Of a stretch of DNA of 64,000 nucleotides, positions 35,329 to 45,161 are shown one piece after another. The notes under the pieces were generated by a model. The model was given only the letters and a program-made list of their open reading frames with translations, did not search any database and was not told the origin of the DNA. Within the stretch, counting starts at the first letter, position 1. The number at the start of each line of letters is the position of its first letter. The stretch comes from Verticillium longisporum. Taxonomy: Eukaryota; Ascomycota; Sordariomycetes; Glomerellales; Plectosphaerellaceae. The position numbers and the translations under genes were made by a program. The DNA lies in assembly GCA_019188255.1 (NCBI GenBank), contig JAETXT010000013.1, positions 2,356,001-2,420,000 on the forward strand, read 5' to 3'.

Positions 35329-36310
35329 GGTGGACCGCAGCCTTACTGGAGAGCCCCCGCGTTGTCAAAGATGGCCGGGTACGGGCCACTGGAGGTGCCG
35401 CGTGGTTTTGCACCTCATCACGACCTGAGGACGATACGGACTCCGGACATGTGGACATATGCTCGACTGGCTCGAGGGTGGGTGCTCACGGGTCTACCTA
35501 GCAGAGACTATGCCTTGCCCCCGGACATTTTTGCTCACAAGTTGGCAACGGGTGAGGTTAAAGGGGCCGTCAAGCCGGCCCGGTCTTGGGCAGCTGAGGT
35601 GGTGCAATACAAGACGTGGTGTTGGCAGAGACGTCAGTACGCGTAGGACGACCTGACCGTGTCGCTGAAGTGGGACAAGAGTCCGAATACTTAAACATGC
35701 TCCTCGTAAACGCCACATGAACATAGCAGGTAGTTCTAGGTCGAGCAGAGTTTGACAGCGAATCATGAATGTTCATAAGCGTCTTTACAAGTCCTCTGAC
35801 ACTAGTGATGGTAAAGGTGGCGGTCAAGCCTCACGCGTGGCAAAAGGGTTGGTGTTGTCACAGTCTATTAGCTGCTAAGGGGCGGCCACGGTTGACGGGC
35901 CTGGGTATGTTTCGCCAGCCTGCGCGCTCCGTCTTGTATCTCGACGGCGCGCACGGTGCTCTCATCTCTCATCCGCCAAACCCTTGACGGATGTACAAAA
36001 TCAAAAGCAAGTTGACAAAGGAAACCATGGAAAGCGCCACGCCGCTGCGTGGTGTCTCGCTCTTCTTTGGGGGGGAATCACTTGCTACCGCATAGCCAAC
36101 GCCTTTTTTGTTGAAAAAAGATCCCGCAGCCCAGCCCGGCCCGGCCCGGCCCTGTGCGAACTTTCGGATTCCGTCCCAGTGTGTAAATGCGGGGGGGCCC
36201 CCTTTTGCCTTCCGTGTCCCAAAAGTCGTGCGTGAGCAATGTGCAGTCGTTGAAGTCATTAGTCGGGGTTGTTGAAGAAGGACGCGTGGGGGTTGATGAT
36301 ATGTGGTTGT
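35329..36310. other. Convergent intergenic region
   Basis: This is the 3' space between the dehydrogenase (+) and S-adenosylhomocysteine hydrolase (-). It contains a GGCCC-rich run around 36130-36150 (repeated CCCGG) and a G/C8 run near 36190-36200. No gene or RNA is recognised. Confidence 0.4.
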
Positions 36311-37775
36311 TTAGTAGCGGTAGCTGGACACGGACGATTAGCAAATGATCAAAAGGGGCGAGGATGGAGACCAGAACATACATGTCGCTCTTGTAGGGGC
36401 CCTCGACAGTCAGGCTGAGGTAGTCGGCCTGGACCTTGCTGAGGGTGCTGAGCTCGACGTTGCAGTGCTCGAGGTGGAGACGAGCGACCTCCTCGTCGAG
36501 GATCTTGGGGATGACGTAGACGCCGACCTCGAGCTTGCCGGCCTTGGCGAACTCGACGTACTTCTCACCCCAGGCCTTGTCGCCGCTCTTGTACAGCATG
36601 ATCTGGGCGAGGACCTGGTTGGTGAAGGAGCAGGACATGACGAAGGAGGAGTGGCCGGTGGCGCAGCCAAGGTTGACGAGACGGCCCTCGGCGAGGAGGA
36701 TGATGTGGCGGCCGCTCTTCATCTCGAAGCGGTCGACCTGGGGCTTGATGTTCTGGACAGCCTTGGCGTTGGCCTTGAGCCAGGCAACGTCAATCTCAAT
36801 GTCAAAGTGGCCAATGTCTACATCGTGGGTCAGCAACAAGTCTCATGCAGATTTCAGGATGGGGGGTAACATACTGCAGACAATGGCGTCGTTGGGCATG
36901 GCCTCGAAGTGCTCGCCGGTCAGAATGTCACGGCAGCCGGTGGTGGTGACGAAGATCTGGCCGAGCTTAGCAGCCTTCTCCATGGTGGTGACCTGGTAGC
37001 CGGCCATGGCGGCCTGGAGGGCGTTGATGGGGTCAATCTCAGTGATGATGACACGGGCACCCATGCCGTGCAGGGCCATGGCGCAGCCCTTGCCAACATC
37101 ACCGAAACCGGCACCGACGGCCATCTTGCCGCCGACCATGACGTCCGTGGCGCGCTTGATGCCGTCGATGAGGGACTCACGGCAGCCGTAGAGGTTGTCA
37201 AACTTGGACTTGGTGACAGCGTCGTTGACGTTGATGGAGGGGACGAGGAGCTTGCCCTCCCTCAGCATCTTGTAGAGGTGGTGGACACCGGTGGTGGTCT
37301 CCTCAGAGACACCGTAGCAGCCCTTGAGCATCTCGGGGTACTTGGAGTGGACGAGGGCAGTCAGGTCACCACCGTCGTCGAGGATGAGGTTGAGCTTGCC
37401 GTCATCCTTGAAAGCGGTCAGCTGCTGCTCGAGGCACCAGTTGTACTCCTCCTCGGTCTCGCCCTTCCAGGCGAAGACGGGGACACCGGCGGCGGCAATG
37501 GCAGCGGCGGCGTGGTCCTGGGTGGAGAAGATGTTGCACGACGTCCAGGTAACCTCAGCACCGAGCGAGGTCAGCGTCTCGATGAGGACGGCCGTCTGGA
37601 TGGTCATGTGAAGGCAGCCGGCGATGCGGGCGCCCTTGAGAGGCTGGTCGACAGCGTACTTGGCACGAGTCTGCATGAGACCGGGCATCTCGTTCTCGGC
37701 GAGCTCAATCTCCTTGCGGCCAAAGGCGGCGAGGGAGAGGTCGGCGACCTTGAACTTGTGGGCGGGGGCAGCCAT
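36311..37775 (-). CDS. SAH1: S-adenosylhomocysteine hydrolase
   Basis: The enzyme cleaves S-adenosylhomocysteine to adenosine and homocysteine, which relieves product inhibition of SAM-dependent methyltransferases. The ATG at 37775 ([20 protein letters not shown]) is preceded by a CT-rich leader. Introns at 36818-36874 and 36324-36381 leave 449 residues, the size of the yeast enzyme. Key parts are [66 protein letters not shown] with the catalytic Lys and Asp neighbourhood, the NAD fold [34 protein letters not shown], and the C-terminal YKSDIYRY, which reaches the NAD of the partner subunit in the tetramer. The last exon codes for only 13 bases (36311-36323). The frame is intact. Confidence 0.97.
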
Positions 37776-38773
37776 TGTGATGGTGGGGAGGGGGTATATG
37801 GGTGGTAAGGGGGAGAAAAGGGGGTAGATGGTTTGTCTGTAAAGACGAGAGTGTGTAGGAAGGAAGAAAGGAAGGGGAGGGGAGAAAAAGAAGATGGAGA
37901 GCGGTGAATCTGGACCTTAAAGCAAGCTGTTTGTTGGCTGGCCACGGGTAAGGAGGGAAATTTTCGTTGCTGGGAGGCGGGGCAGGCGGCCGGCCAGGTG
38001 AGGGGAGATGCTCAGGATCTGCTGCAGGTGCGGGGCAGAGGGTAGGAAGGCAGGCAACTGGAGGAAGGGTCTTGGGCAGTCGGGCAATTGGGCTGTACCT
38101 TTTATTCTTTATTTTGCTCTTCTCAGGTTTTAATTCCGAGCTAGGCCGAGCACTGCAGAGTAACACAATATAGGTAGTTACACAATTCACGCTGCTGCCA
38201 TGCCTTTCAGGATAAACAGACAAGAGGCCATGCCATTCAACTCGACACAAGCCGAACCCCTCGATGAATCGCGTTTTGCTGCCCCTCGTGGAACCCTTTC
38301 AACGACTGTCCCGCACTAAACCCCTCTGGGACAACCCCTCGAAGGGCCCCACCACGTGCTGCAGCCCCTCTGAAGAAATCAACGGTATCGGACGGCTCGC
38401 GGCGTTGCCCGGCATCAGGGTGCCTGTGGGATACAGAGAGGATGCTGATCTGGAATTATTGACGAGGGTGATGCTCGAGTCGTGGCCAGGACTCGGTGTG
38501 CACCAAACCAACGCCGATCACACGCCAGGTCACAGACAGGTCACAAATGTCTCATCACGGCAAACACTGCACCACACCAAGAAAGACATGACCGAACCTC
38601 TCGATTACCCACTGCACTGCATACCGAGACACGCAGTAGCCCTGAACGCCGTTTAGAATGCTGATGGATCCGCTGCCCTATGAGATCCCAGTTCATCCGT
38701 CATTCCCTTTTGCTGCCCCTCCAGCCTACTCTGAGACACCCCCCAACGCTCCGCTCCGGGCACCTGACGTACC
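37776..38773. other. Promoter of SAH1 and 3' region of eIF3h
   Basis: The first 130 bp next to SAH1 are almost pure pyrimidine on the minus strand, typical of leaders of highly expressed fungal genes. The rest is unique DNA with no supported ORF; the open frame at 38658-39050 (+) is an antisense shadow of eIF3h. Confidence 0.5.
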
Positions 38774-39997
38774 TCAAGCGCGCTTGGGGATCAGGTTCTC
38801 CCGCACGGCGAACATCTTGGTCGTAATATTGGCCGTGAACCCGTCGACCTGCTTGCTGTACTGCTCGACCTGCTTCGCGTTGAGCATGCCCTCGAGGCGG
38901 CTGGGCTCCTGGGGCAGCTTGAACAGCCGCTGCCACTCGTCCTCCGCCAGGGGTCCTGCTTGGCCACCACCCGCTGCGCGTTCCCCCCCCTTGCGCTTCG
39001 CCTGCCACTGCGAGATCTTGGCCTGCTCGCGTCCGAGCTGGCGCTGGTAGAACTGGTAGTTGTTGACCTCGTTGTAGTGCGCGTCGATGCTCTCCAGGAG
39101 CAGGTCGCACGTCTTCTCGAGGAAGGGGTCAATAGAGAGGTCGAGGTTGTCGACCGACGGGTACAGGGGCTGCCTCGAAGGGTCGTCGCGCAGCTCGCCA
39201 ACAGACGTCGGGTGCTCGAGCGCGTCGGCCTGGGGCGCCTGGGGAATCTGGTGGAGGAAGGTTGTGAGGAGGTGCGTGTTGTGGACGGTGACGGGGAACT
39301 CCTGGAGGATATCCTTGAAGGAGAGCTTGGACTTTTGCAGGCTACAATCGTTCGTCAGCGCATATCCATCTCACTCGTTTTGGTCAGTGGGGGCGACATA
39401 CCTCTCCGTCGTGAACTTGCCCTCCTTGTACGCCGCCATGAAGCTGGCAGAAAGCTTGAAGGCGCGCAGGCTCAGGGAGCCCTGGGAGCTGCGGCTGACG
39501 TCGTGCACGAGGGCGACCGTCTTCTCGTTGTCCTTCTGGTAGTGGTACTGGTTCTCGATGAAGCTGAGGTTGACAAAGTTGCTCATGGTGGCGCTCGTGT
39601 ACCAGCCGACGTTGTTGGCATCGACGTTGACCTCCTTCAGGTGCTTGATCATGTCGCTCTGGTAGACAATGTTGGACTTTTGCCTCGGCGCAGCTGACGC
39701 CTGGGCGGAGGCGACGTTGTTCTGGTGGGAGTCGGAGTTGGAGAGGTCGTCGGGGGGGAAGGGGCACGAGTTGGTGATCTCGAGGACGCCGTTGCGGTCG
39801 AGGCCAACGGTCGCAGCGGTCGCGACGGTGGGGAAGGTCGTGGAGGCGTGCATGACAATCTTGATGACGACCTGAAAAGGTGCGGGTGAGCCGGTTGCTG
39901 CGTGGTTCGAGAGCAGCCCAAGGTGGGGCAGACTCACCAAAGCCTCAATCACGACCGAGTTGAACGGCGCATCCTGGGGCGCTTGAGCTTCCGCCAT
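38774..39997 (-). CDS. Translation initiation factor eIF3 subunit h, with a compensated double indel as read
   Basis: This is an MPN-domain subunit of eIF3, which helps load mRNA and initiator tRNA on the 40S subunit; its JAMM motif is degenerate, as usual for eIF3h. Exons are joined by introns at 39872-39937 and 39342-39401, giving 365 residues. The MPN part runs from [18 protein letters not shown] through [17 protein letters not shown] and [20 protein letters not shown]. The C-terminal part has [38 protein letters not shown] and [20 protein letters not shown]. Between KRKGG and LAEDEW, about eleven residues read as [11 protein letters not shown]. One frame over, the same DNA reads [11 protein letters not shown], which is what the family has. 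So a run of eight G (plus 38983-38990) is one too long, and a C run (plus 38950-38953) is one too short. Confidence 0.92.
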
Positions 39998-40684
39998 TTT
40001 TTGCAGAGGTTTCGCGAGTTTTGACGATGAAACGGACGACTCGAAGAGTTGGGTGCGTGACGGTCGGTGAGGAGAGCGGAGGGGGAGTCGTAGTGTCGCG
40101 ACGCGGGGCCTGGATTCGTCGTCGGTCGTAGATGCGAAAAGATATTTCGCTGGTGTTGAATTGTGGGAGCGGTTGTGGGTTGTTGGGCGGTAGGCGGTGG
40201 CAGAAGCCTGTTTGGGAGGATCCCCTCATTGCCAGCTGCCGGTGCCAGGTTTTGCCAGTGCCCACTGGAGCTCATGGTGATGCTGTCACGAAAATGTTCA
40301 ATCCCGCGCACACCCACGCTGAGCCCACGCTGAACCCCCACGCTTGTAGTCTGTCTTGGCTTCTTAATACCAACGACAGCCCATCTTCGGTGCTTTCTGG
40401 TGTGCTTTGGATGTTTAACGTCGATGTAACTGGTGTGGTTCATGCTGAAGCTCCTCGAAAGGCGCCCAGTCCTTTGGTGCTTCCTCAGTCAGACAAATCC
40501 CCACTACTTCGTCTAGAGAGCATCACCACAACAGCAGCTCAGCGACCCTTTGGAAAGATATGCGAACGAATTATCATTGGATATCTATTCTTGAATATCG
40601 ACCAAACGCCATGTTTTTTCTACCGTCATGTATCATGATTCACCTCCAAGCCTTTCTATCCCCGCCAGCAGAAACGGCGAGCAC
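39998..40684. other. Promoter of eIF3h
   Basis: This 687-bp spacer separates the eIF3h start and the UPF0643 stop, both on minus. No other feature is supported. Confidence 0.35.
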
Positions 40685-41409
40685 CTAATCCTCCCAATCG
40701 ATGAACTCGAAGCTCTCGGCGTCATCGTTGACTATGAGCCTGTGTCGATCAATCTTCCAGAAAGAGTACATTGATGCCGTCGCCCGTGCCGCCTTGCGGT
40801 GAGCTGGGCCGTGTCCGGCTCTGACGGCATCAGGTCGCGATCGCCAGAAGCACGTCGCCAGGTTGCGACCTTCGGCATCGGGCGCTCCAAACCAGTACCT
40901 GTCGGCGTGTGAGTTGGACATATTTTCTTCCTATCAAGGGAGCGGCCTTACTTGAGGAAGCCGCCGAATTCGTTGGCCTCGCGGTGCGCCTCCTTGTCGA
41001 GGGCACCGAGGTCCGCATAGACCGTCGTCGGCGGGATCTGCGAGAGAAAGACGACTACGTAAAAGGAAGTTTCCTTGAACGGCTTTCCCGATTCCTTCAC
41101 CAGCCGGCGAAGCTCATCGTGCACGTCCCGCCAGTTGAAGGACTCAGTATATGGCGCTGTGGCATAGTCTGTCCTGGTGCATTCCATCTTGGTCATGGCC
41201 CGCGCCAGGAGGGCATTCTCGTGGTCGAGCGTGTGCAGGTCGAGCTGATGGTCTCGTTCGGAGTAGGGTGAGTGCACCAACCACCGGGCCTGCTCGCGTG
41301 CTTCCACCTCGGCGACGGAGATGGTGCTGTCCTGCTTGAGAGCCAAGTTGGCCTCATTGCGAAGCCCAGGGGCCGCGAGGTGGATCAAGGAGCTCAATGC
41401 TGTGGCCAT
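40685..41409 (-). CDS. UPF0643 family protein
   Basis: This belongs to the uncharacterised fungal UPF0643 family (S. pombe PB2B2.08). The ATG at 41409 opens MATALSSLIHLAAPGLRNEA. One intron at 40899-40951 joins EFGGFLK to YWFGAPDAEGRNLATCFWRS. Other conserved stretches are FYVVVFLSQIPPTTVYADLG, ALDKEAHREANEFGG and MYSFWKIDRHRLIVNDDAES, followed by a C-terminal FIDWED. The length is 223 residues with an intact frame. No membrane segment or targeting signal is evident. The function is unknown. Confidence 0.85.
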
Positions 41410-42314
41410 GATGGAGGTGGTCTGGAGGATTGCCGGTCGTGAAGTGGACGGTGATGCTGCGACTCTTTTTCTTCACTTTACAGCGTTAGGACAATGGACG
41501 ATGACCAAACAACACAGACGGAACAGAGGCAGCACAAAGGCACCGACAGCCCTTATAGACTTGTCATTTTGAATTCTGCGTCACAGCCGGTGGCAGAAGG
41601 CGTCTTCCCGACTCGGAATCACCTCAGCGTTGGCGCAGTGGGTCGACGCTTTCTCATCCGCCATCGGACGGGCGAAAGCATTGCGCAGGAGTCTGCACGC
41701 AACGGGAATTGCCAGAAAAGCGGTGGACGTCAAGCAGACGTGTTCACCGAGCTCGCCATATCACGGGGGGGTGACCAAGGCGGGACGAAGGGGCGAGATT
41801 GCCGCGTCGCTAGCACTGAGGGTTTGTCTTGGGTCATAACCTGGGGAGATGGCGCCATCGCCCGCGTCGCTGATGCAAGACGGCCACTTTTACTTTGGTT
41901 TCGGCCCTGCCGCTTCACCGCTCGGGCCTGTTATTGTTGCGACTCGCACACTCAAATGGCTTTTCCTGGCTTGAACGGTCCCAGACCAAGAACATGCCAG
42001 AAGGGCATTTCGGAGTCGGTCTCGCCGGTTGCGAGTACAGGCTGCCAGCACGTCAGCACATGACGGCCGATCCTCTGCCATGACTTGCAACAAGACTGCT
42101 CTTTTACGAGGCTGATTTTTCGACATGCGGGAAACTCCAACTAACGCAGGGGCATCGCGACTGTCCAATTGCGCGCCGAACTACAGATGCAGGGTCGATC
42201 GCTGAAGACTTGACGGTTTTCAACATTCATTCCATCGTGTGAAGACACCGATGGCAAAGCATTCCACGTTGGTCAGCATCGAAATGGTGTGCTACCTTTC
42301 TTTTGGGCCTCACG
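41410..42314. other. Intergenic region, no supported gene
   Basis: This 905-bp spacer lies between the UPF0643 promoter side and the 3' end of the carrier gene. The 189-codon plus-strand open frame at 41494-42063 has no domain and no codon-use support. Confidence 0.4.
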
Positions 42315-43328
42315 TTACACAGCGCCCAGCACCTCTGAATCATCTTTCCCGCGCGTCAGCCAGACCTTTGACATCTCGTACGTCCCCAGGTACAGTCCGC
42401 TCCCCAGAGCTGTCCAGCTCGCACGCAAAAGGCCGCCGCGGAACAGCCCCTTGACGCCGTGGCTGCGGTACACGTCCTGCGCGACAGTCACGCTGCCCCG
42501 GCTCGTTTTCTTCCCCGACGGATTATTGTCATCGCCCGCTGTCAGCATCATTCGCGTCTTGACGACATCACTCGGCGTCGTGATCCAGGCCGCAAATCCT
42601 CCCGCCGAACCAGCGCTCACGCCATTGACTGCGGCCGTCTCGAGCAGCCCGTGTGAGTCGTGTGCCTGCCCCGGGTGTCGACTGTCCCAGGTTCGCTGTC
42701 GCACGTACTCAAAAATGGGAAACTGGAGGGCCGTAAACGGCAAGTTGCGCGCAACGAGAGCCGTGTAACCGGAGAACAAACGTCGACTCGCCCCCGAGCC
42801 TGTGACATGCCGCAGCGCCTCGAGCGATGTCGACTTGCGTGATCCGCCCGATTGGTGCCGCAGCATTTGCGCATTCTGCTTAATCACCTCGGCAGGCGCC
42901 AGCACCCCGCACGAAGCCATCTCGGCGATTGCCGAGGCCGATGAGTGAACGAGCGGCTGCGGTGCCGCCGGCACGGCCACCGAGATTGTGCGCTTCATAC
43001 TCTCGTACGTTGCGAAGAAGATGCCGGCTGCGTTACGTCAGCCCGCGCTGACGGAAAGAAGTAGGGCGAGTCAGCGTACCTGCCGGCAGTGTGGCGAGGA
43101 TAACACTGCCGATGCCCTGGTAAAGGCCGCGATACAGCTGCGGCTTTGGGCTGCCTGGTGAGGATGCATACGTCTTGACAAAGTCCTGGCTTTGGTATCT
43201 CGTTTTGAGGGTATCAAGCGGGTAGATCAGGCAGTCCACCGTGAACGCCGCCGCCGCGCCGGCCTGGCACCGTCAGCTGAGCTGCAGCGCCGCAATTTCG
43301 ATTGACTCACTGCATAGATCTCATACAT
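42315..43328 (-). CDS. Mitochondrial carrier (SLC25) of the S-adenosylmethionine carrier/Mrx20-like type
   Basis: This is an inner-membrane metabolite carrier with three repeats of about 100 residues. The P-x-D/E-x-x-K signatures are YPLDTLKTRYQ, APAEVIKQNAQ and TPSDVVKTRMM, each ending an odd-numbered helix. The start at 43328 (MYEIYA) joins to AGAAAAFTVDCLIYPLDTLK across an intron at 43264-43310. A second intron at 43028-43079 joins TLPA to AGIFFATYESMKR. The length is 304 residues, and the last repeat contains GLFRGGLLRASWTALGSGLY. An upstream ATG at 43354 is out of frame with exon 2. Layout and signatures fit the SAM-carrier branch, but substrate residues were not checked, so the substrate is open. 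Confidence 0.85.
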
Positions 43329-44358
43329 GTCGATGTTTTTCTTGCGAGTGCCATGGTGAAGGTGCAAAGATGAGTGCTTGGATGACTTGCCTGAGAGTGA
43401 TCGTCCATGACATCATCGGAATATGCCTGTATGCAGGTGAGCACATGGGAATGCAGATTGAGTGATATATTTCTTTAGAGGGTTACGTACCGTTCGTGCG
43501 GCTGCCCAAATGACAAGACGAATTTTAAGCTTGGTCATCCAATATCCTTAATTGCAAGTGTTTCACTCTATTTAGCGATAGTACTTGGTGTAGTTGGGCA
43601 AGGCGTATCAGGGCATCCGAATACTCGCTTGCCTGTAGGTAGCTCGGAGATATAGCCCCCTCGAGGAGGCGAAGGCGAGGTGGACGTGAGGGAAAGGAAC
43701 GACTGACGACATGGAAGCCTGACTCTAGGTGGGTAAAGGAGTGGGTGTTGTGCTACGCAGAGCAAAGACCCTGCTACGTGACATCGCGCAGGCGAGAAGG
43801 TCAGAGAGGAATAGAAGCTGGAAGGGAGGACCTTCAGGGTCTGACGCAGCCGTGTGTGGCCTTCTGAGCTTCGCCATATTATGTTGCCCACCGAAAGGGC
43901 TTGGATATTTAGGTAGTCAGTGACGGCGTGTATATTACTTATGTCGAAGTGCTTGATGTCTCTCCAAAGCGTGCAGGGCCGGGACCTATGACGTCTTTTT
44001 ACGCTTCCTGATCTTCTCCTGCGTGTGGTTTCCTGACTCGGCGTCCCTGAGACCATCAGTAGGACATCTATGCCTAGCTGATGATCCAGAGAGGGTAGTC
44101 CATTTCTCTCTCATGTCGGATGTTGGCAAAATGGTACAGTAAGGAGCAAATGTCGCCTGATGTACTAGAGATGGCCAAGAAGACAGTAATTCCATCGTTA
44201 CGTGCGATGAAATCATGAATAGTAAAAAGTACAAGTAAATCAATTCAGGGACTGACATACAGCTTAATTGAGATTTCGCCCGCGGACATCCCTAGGCAAA
44301 CGTATCATAGACTGATCGTGAGGAAAGTCTGCTTTATCTGCAGGATGTCCAATTACTT
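43329..44358. other. Spacer between the carrier gene and the MITE
   Basis: About 1 kb that includes the carrier promoter. The base composition becomes AT-richer toward 44358. The 162-codon minus-strand open frame at 43568-44056 has no recognisable domain. Confidence 0.4.
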
Positions 44359-44366
44359 AAGGTAGG
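44359..44366. repeat. Left target-site duplication of the MITE
   Basis: AAGGTAGG lies immediately outside the left terminal inverted repeat and matches the 8 bp at 45090-45097 exactly. Confidence 0.85.
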
Positions 44367-45089
44367 CAGCGCTGCCGTCAATTCAATCCTATCAATTCAA
44401 ACAGTCAAATAACTAATCAAATCACACCTATTTCACGATTCAAACAGTCAAATTACCCTATTCGAATTGATTAACTATTTAAATGCTATCAAGTTATATA
44501 TGAATCTCGGGATTTCTATATTCCGGTAGATCATGTGACTAAAAAATAGAGTTGCACGTTATTACGGAATGGAATGGCCTGCCCTATAGCCCTGCCTTAT
44601 GGCCGCCTGTGGCCTGGCCTGTGGCCTGACCTATAGGCACGTGACCTGTCTATAGGCACGTGACCTGTCTATAGGCACGTGACCTGTCTATAGGCACGTG
44701 ACCTGTCTATAGGCACGTGACCTGTCTATAGGCACGTAACCTGCCTATAGATACGTAACCTGCTTCTACTTACTTAAGCCTACGTAGCCTACCTACCTAG
44801 ATAGCTGAATTCATCTATCTTATACCTATAAAATAGCTATAACTATAGCTTCTATTAAGTATTCCTAGCGTAACGCCTGCCTGGTCCCCAAGACCTGACT
44901 CTAGACCTAGCCCCCTAGAGCCGTAGCTATTTCTGTGCGTATCATCTGGTTAGCGATAGCTTCATTTACTGATTCAAACCGTATCAAATCCAGTTAATCA
45001 ATCTAAATAGTCAAATCTATAGTCCGAAATATATCAAATAGTCAATTCTACCCCTAATATTTGAATTGATTGAATTGACGGCAGCGCTG
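44367..45089. mobile_element. Non-autonomous hAT-type DNA transposon (MITE), 723 bp
   Basis: The element is bounded by 22-bp perfect terminal inverted repeats (44367-44388 and 45068-45089) beginning CAGCGCTGCCGTCAATTC, and by identical 8-bp target duplications AAGGTAGG. Eight-base duplications and a CAG-type terminus are marks of the hAT superfamily. It carries no transposase: no long open frame exists inside. Both ends have AT-rich subterminal sequence with repeated TCAAAT, AATTCAAA and CAAACAGTCAAAT words, as in hAT elements where transposase binds subterminal repeats. A CACGTG-containing minisatellite lies in the middle. Perfect terminal repeats and duplications suggest a fairly recent insertion. 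It ends 72 bp from the stop codon of the NLR gene. Confidence 0.85.
44631..44763. repeat. 19-bp tandem repeat inside the MITE
   Basis: The unit CTATAGGCACGTGACCTGT repeats head to tail, five identical copies from 44631 to 44725, then two diverged copies in which CACGTGACC becomes CACGTAACC and TACGTAACC. Each perfect copy holds the palindrome CACGTG, a bHLH (E-box) site. GGCCTG-rich DNA precedes the array. Confidence 0.95.
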
Positions 45090-45097
45090 AAGGTAGG
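45090..45097. repeat. Right target-site duplication of the MITE
   Basis: AAGGTAGG directly follows the right terminal inverted repeat and equals the left duplication at 44359-44366. Confidence 0.85.
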
Positions 45098-45161
45098 CAC
45101 ATGAGATCTGCGTCACGTCTGTAGAGCAGTCTCCCCTATCCACGTCGCGACTTTTCAAGTT

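Noticed and set aside
36311..43328. Methyl-cycle gene cluster (SAH1 with a SAM-carrier-like gene)
   Set aside because: Two unrelated genes lie between them, the carrier's substrate is not established, and no other methyl-cycle gene is near.
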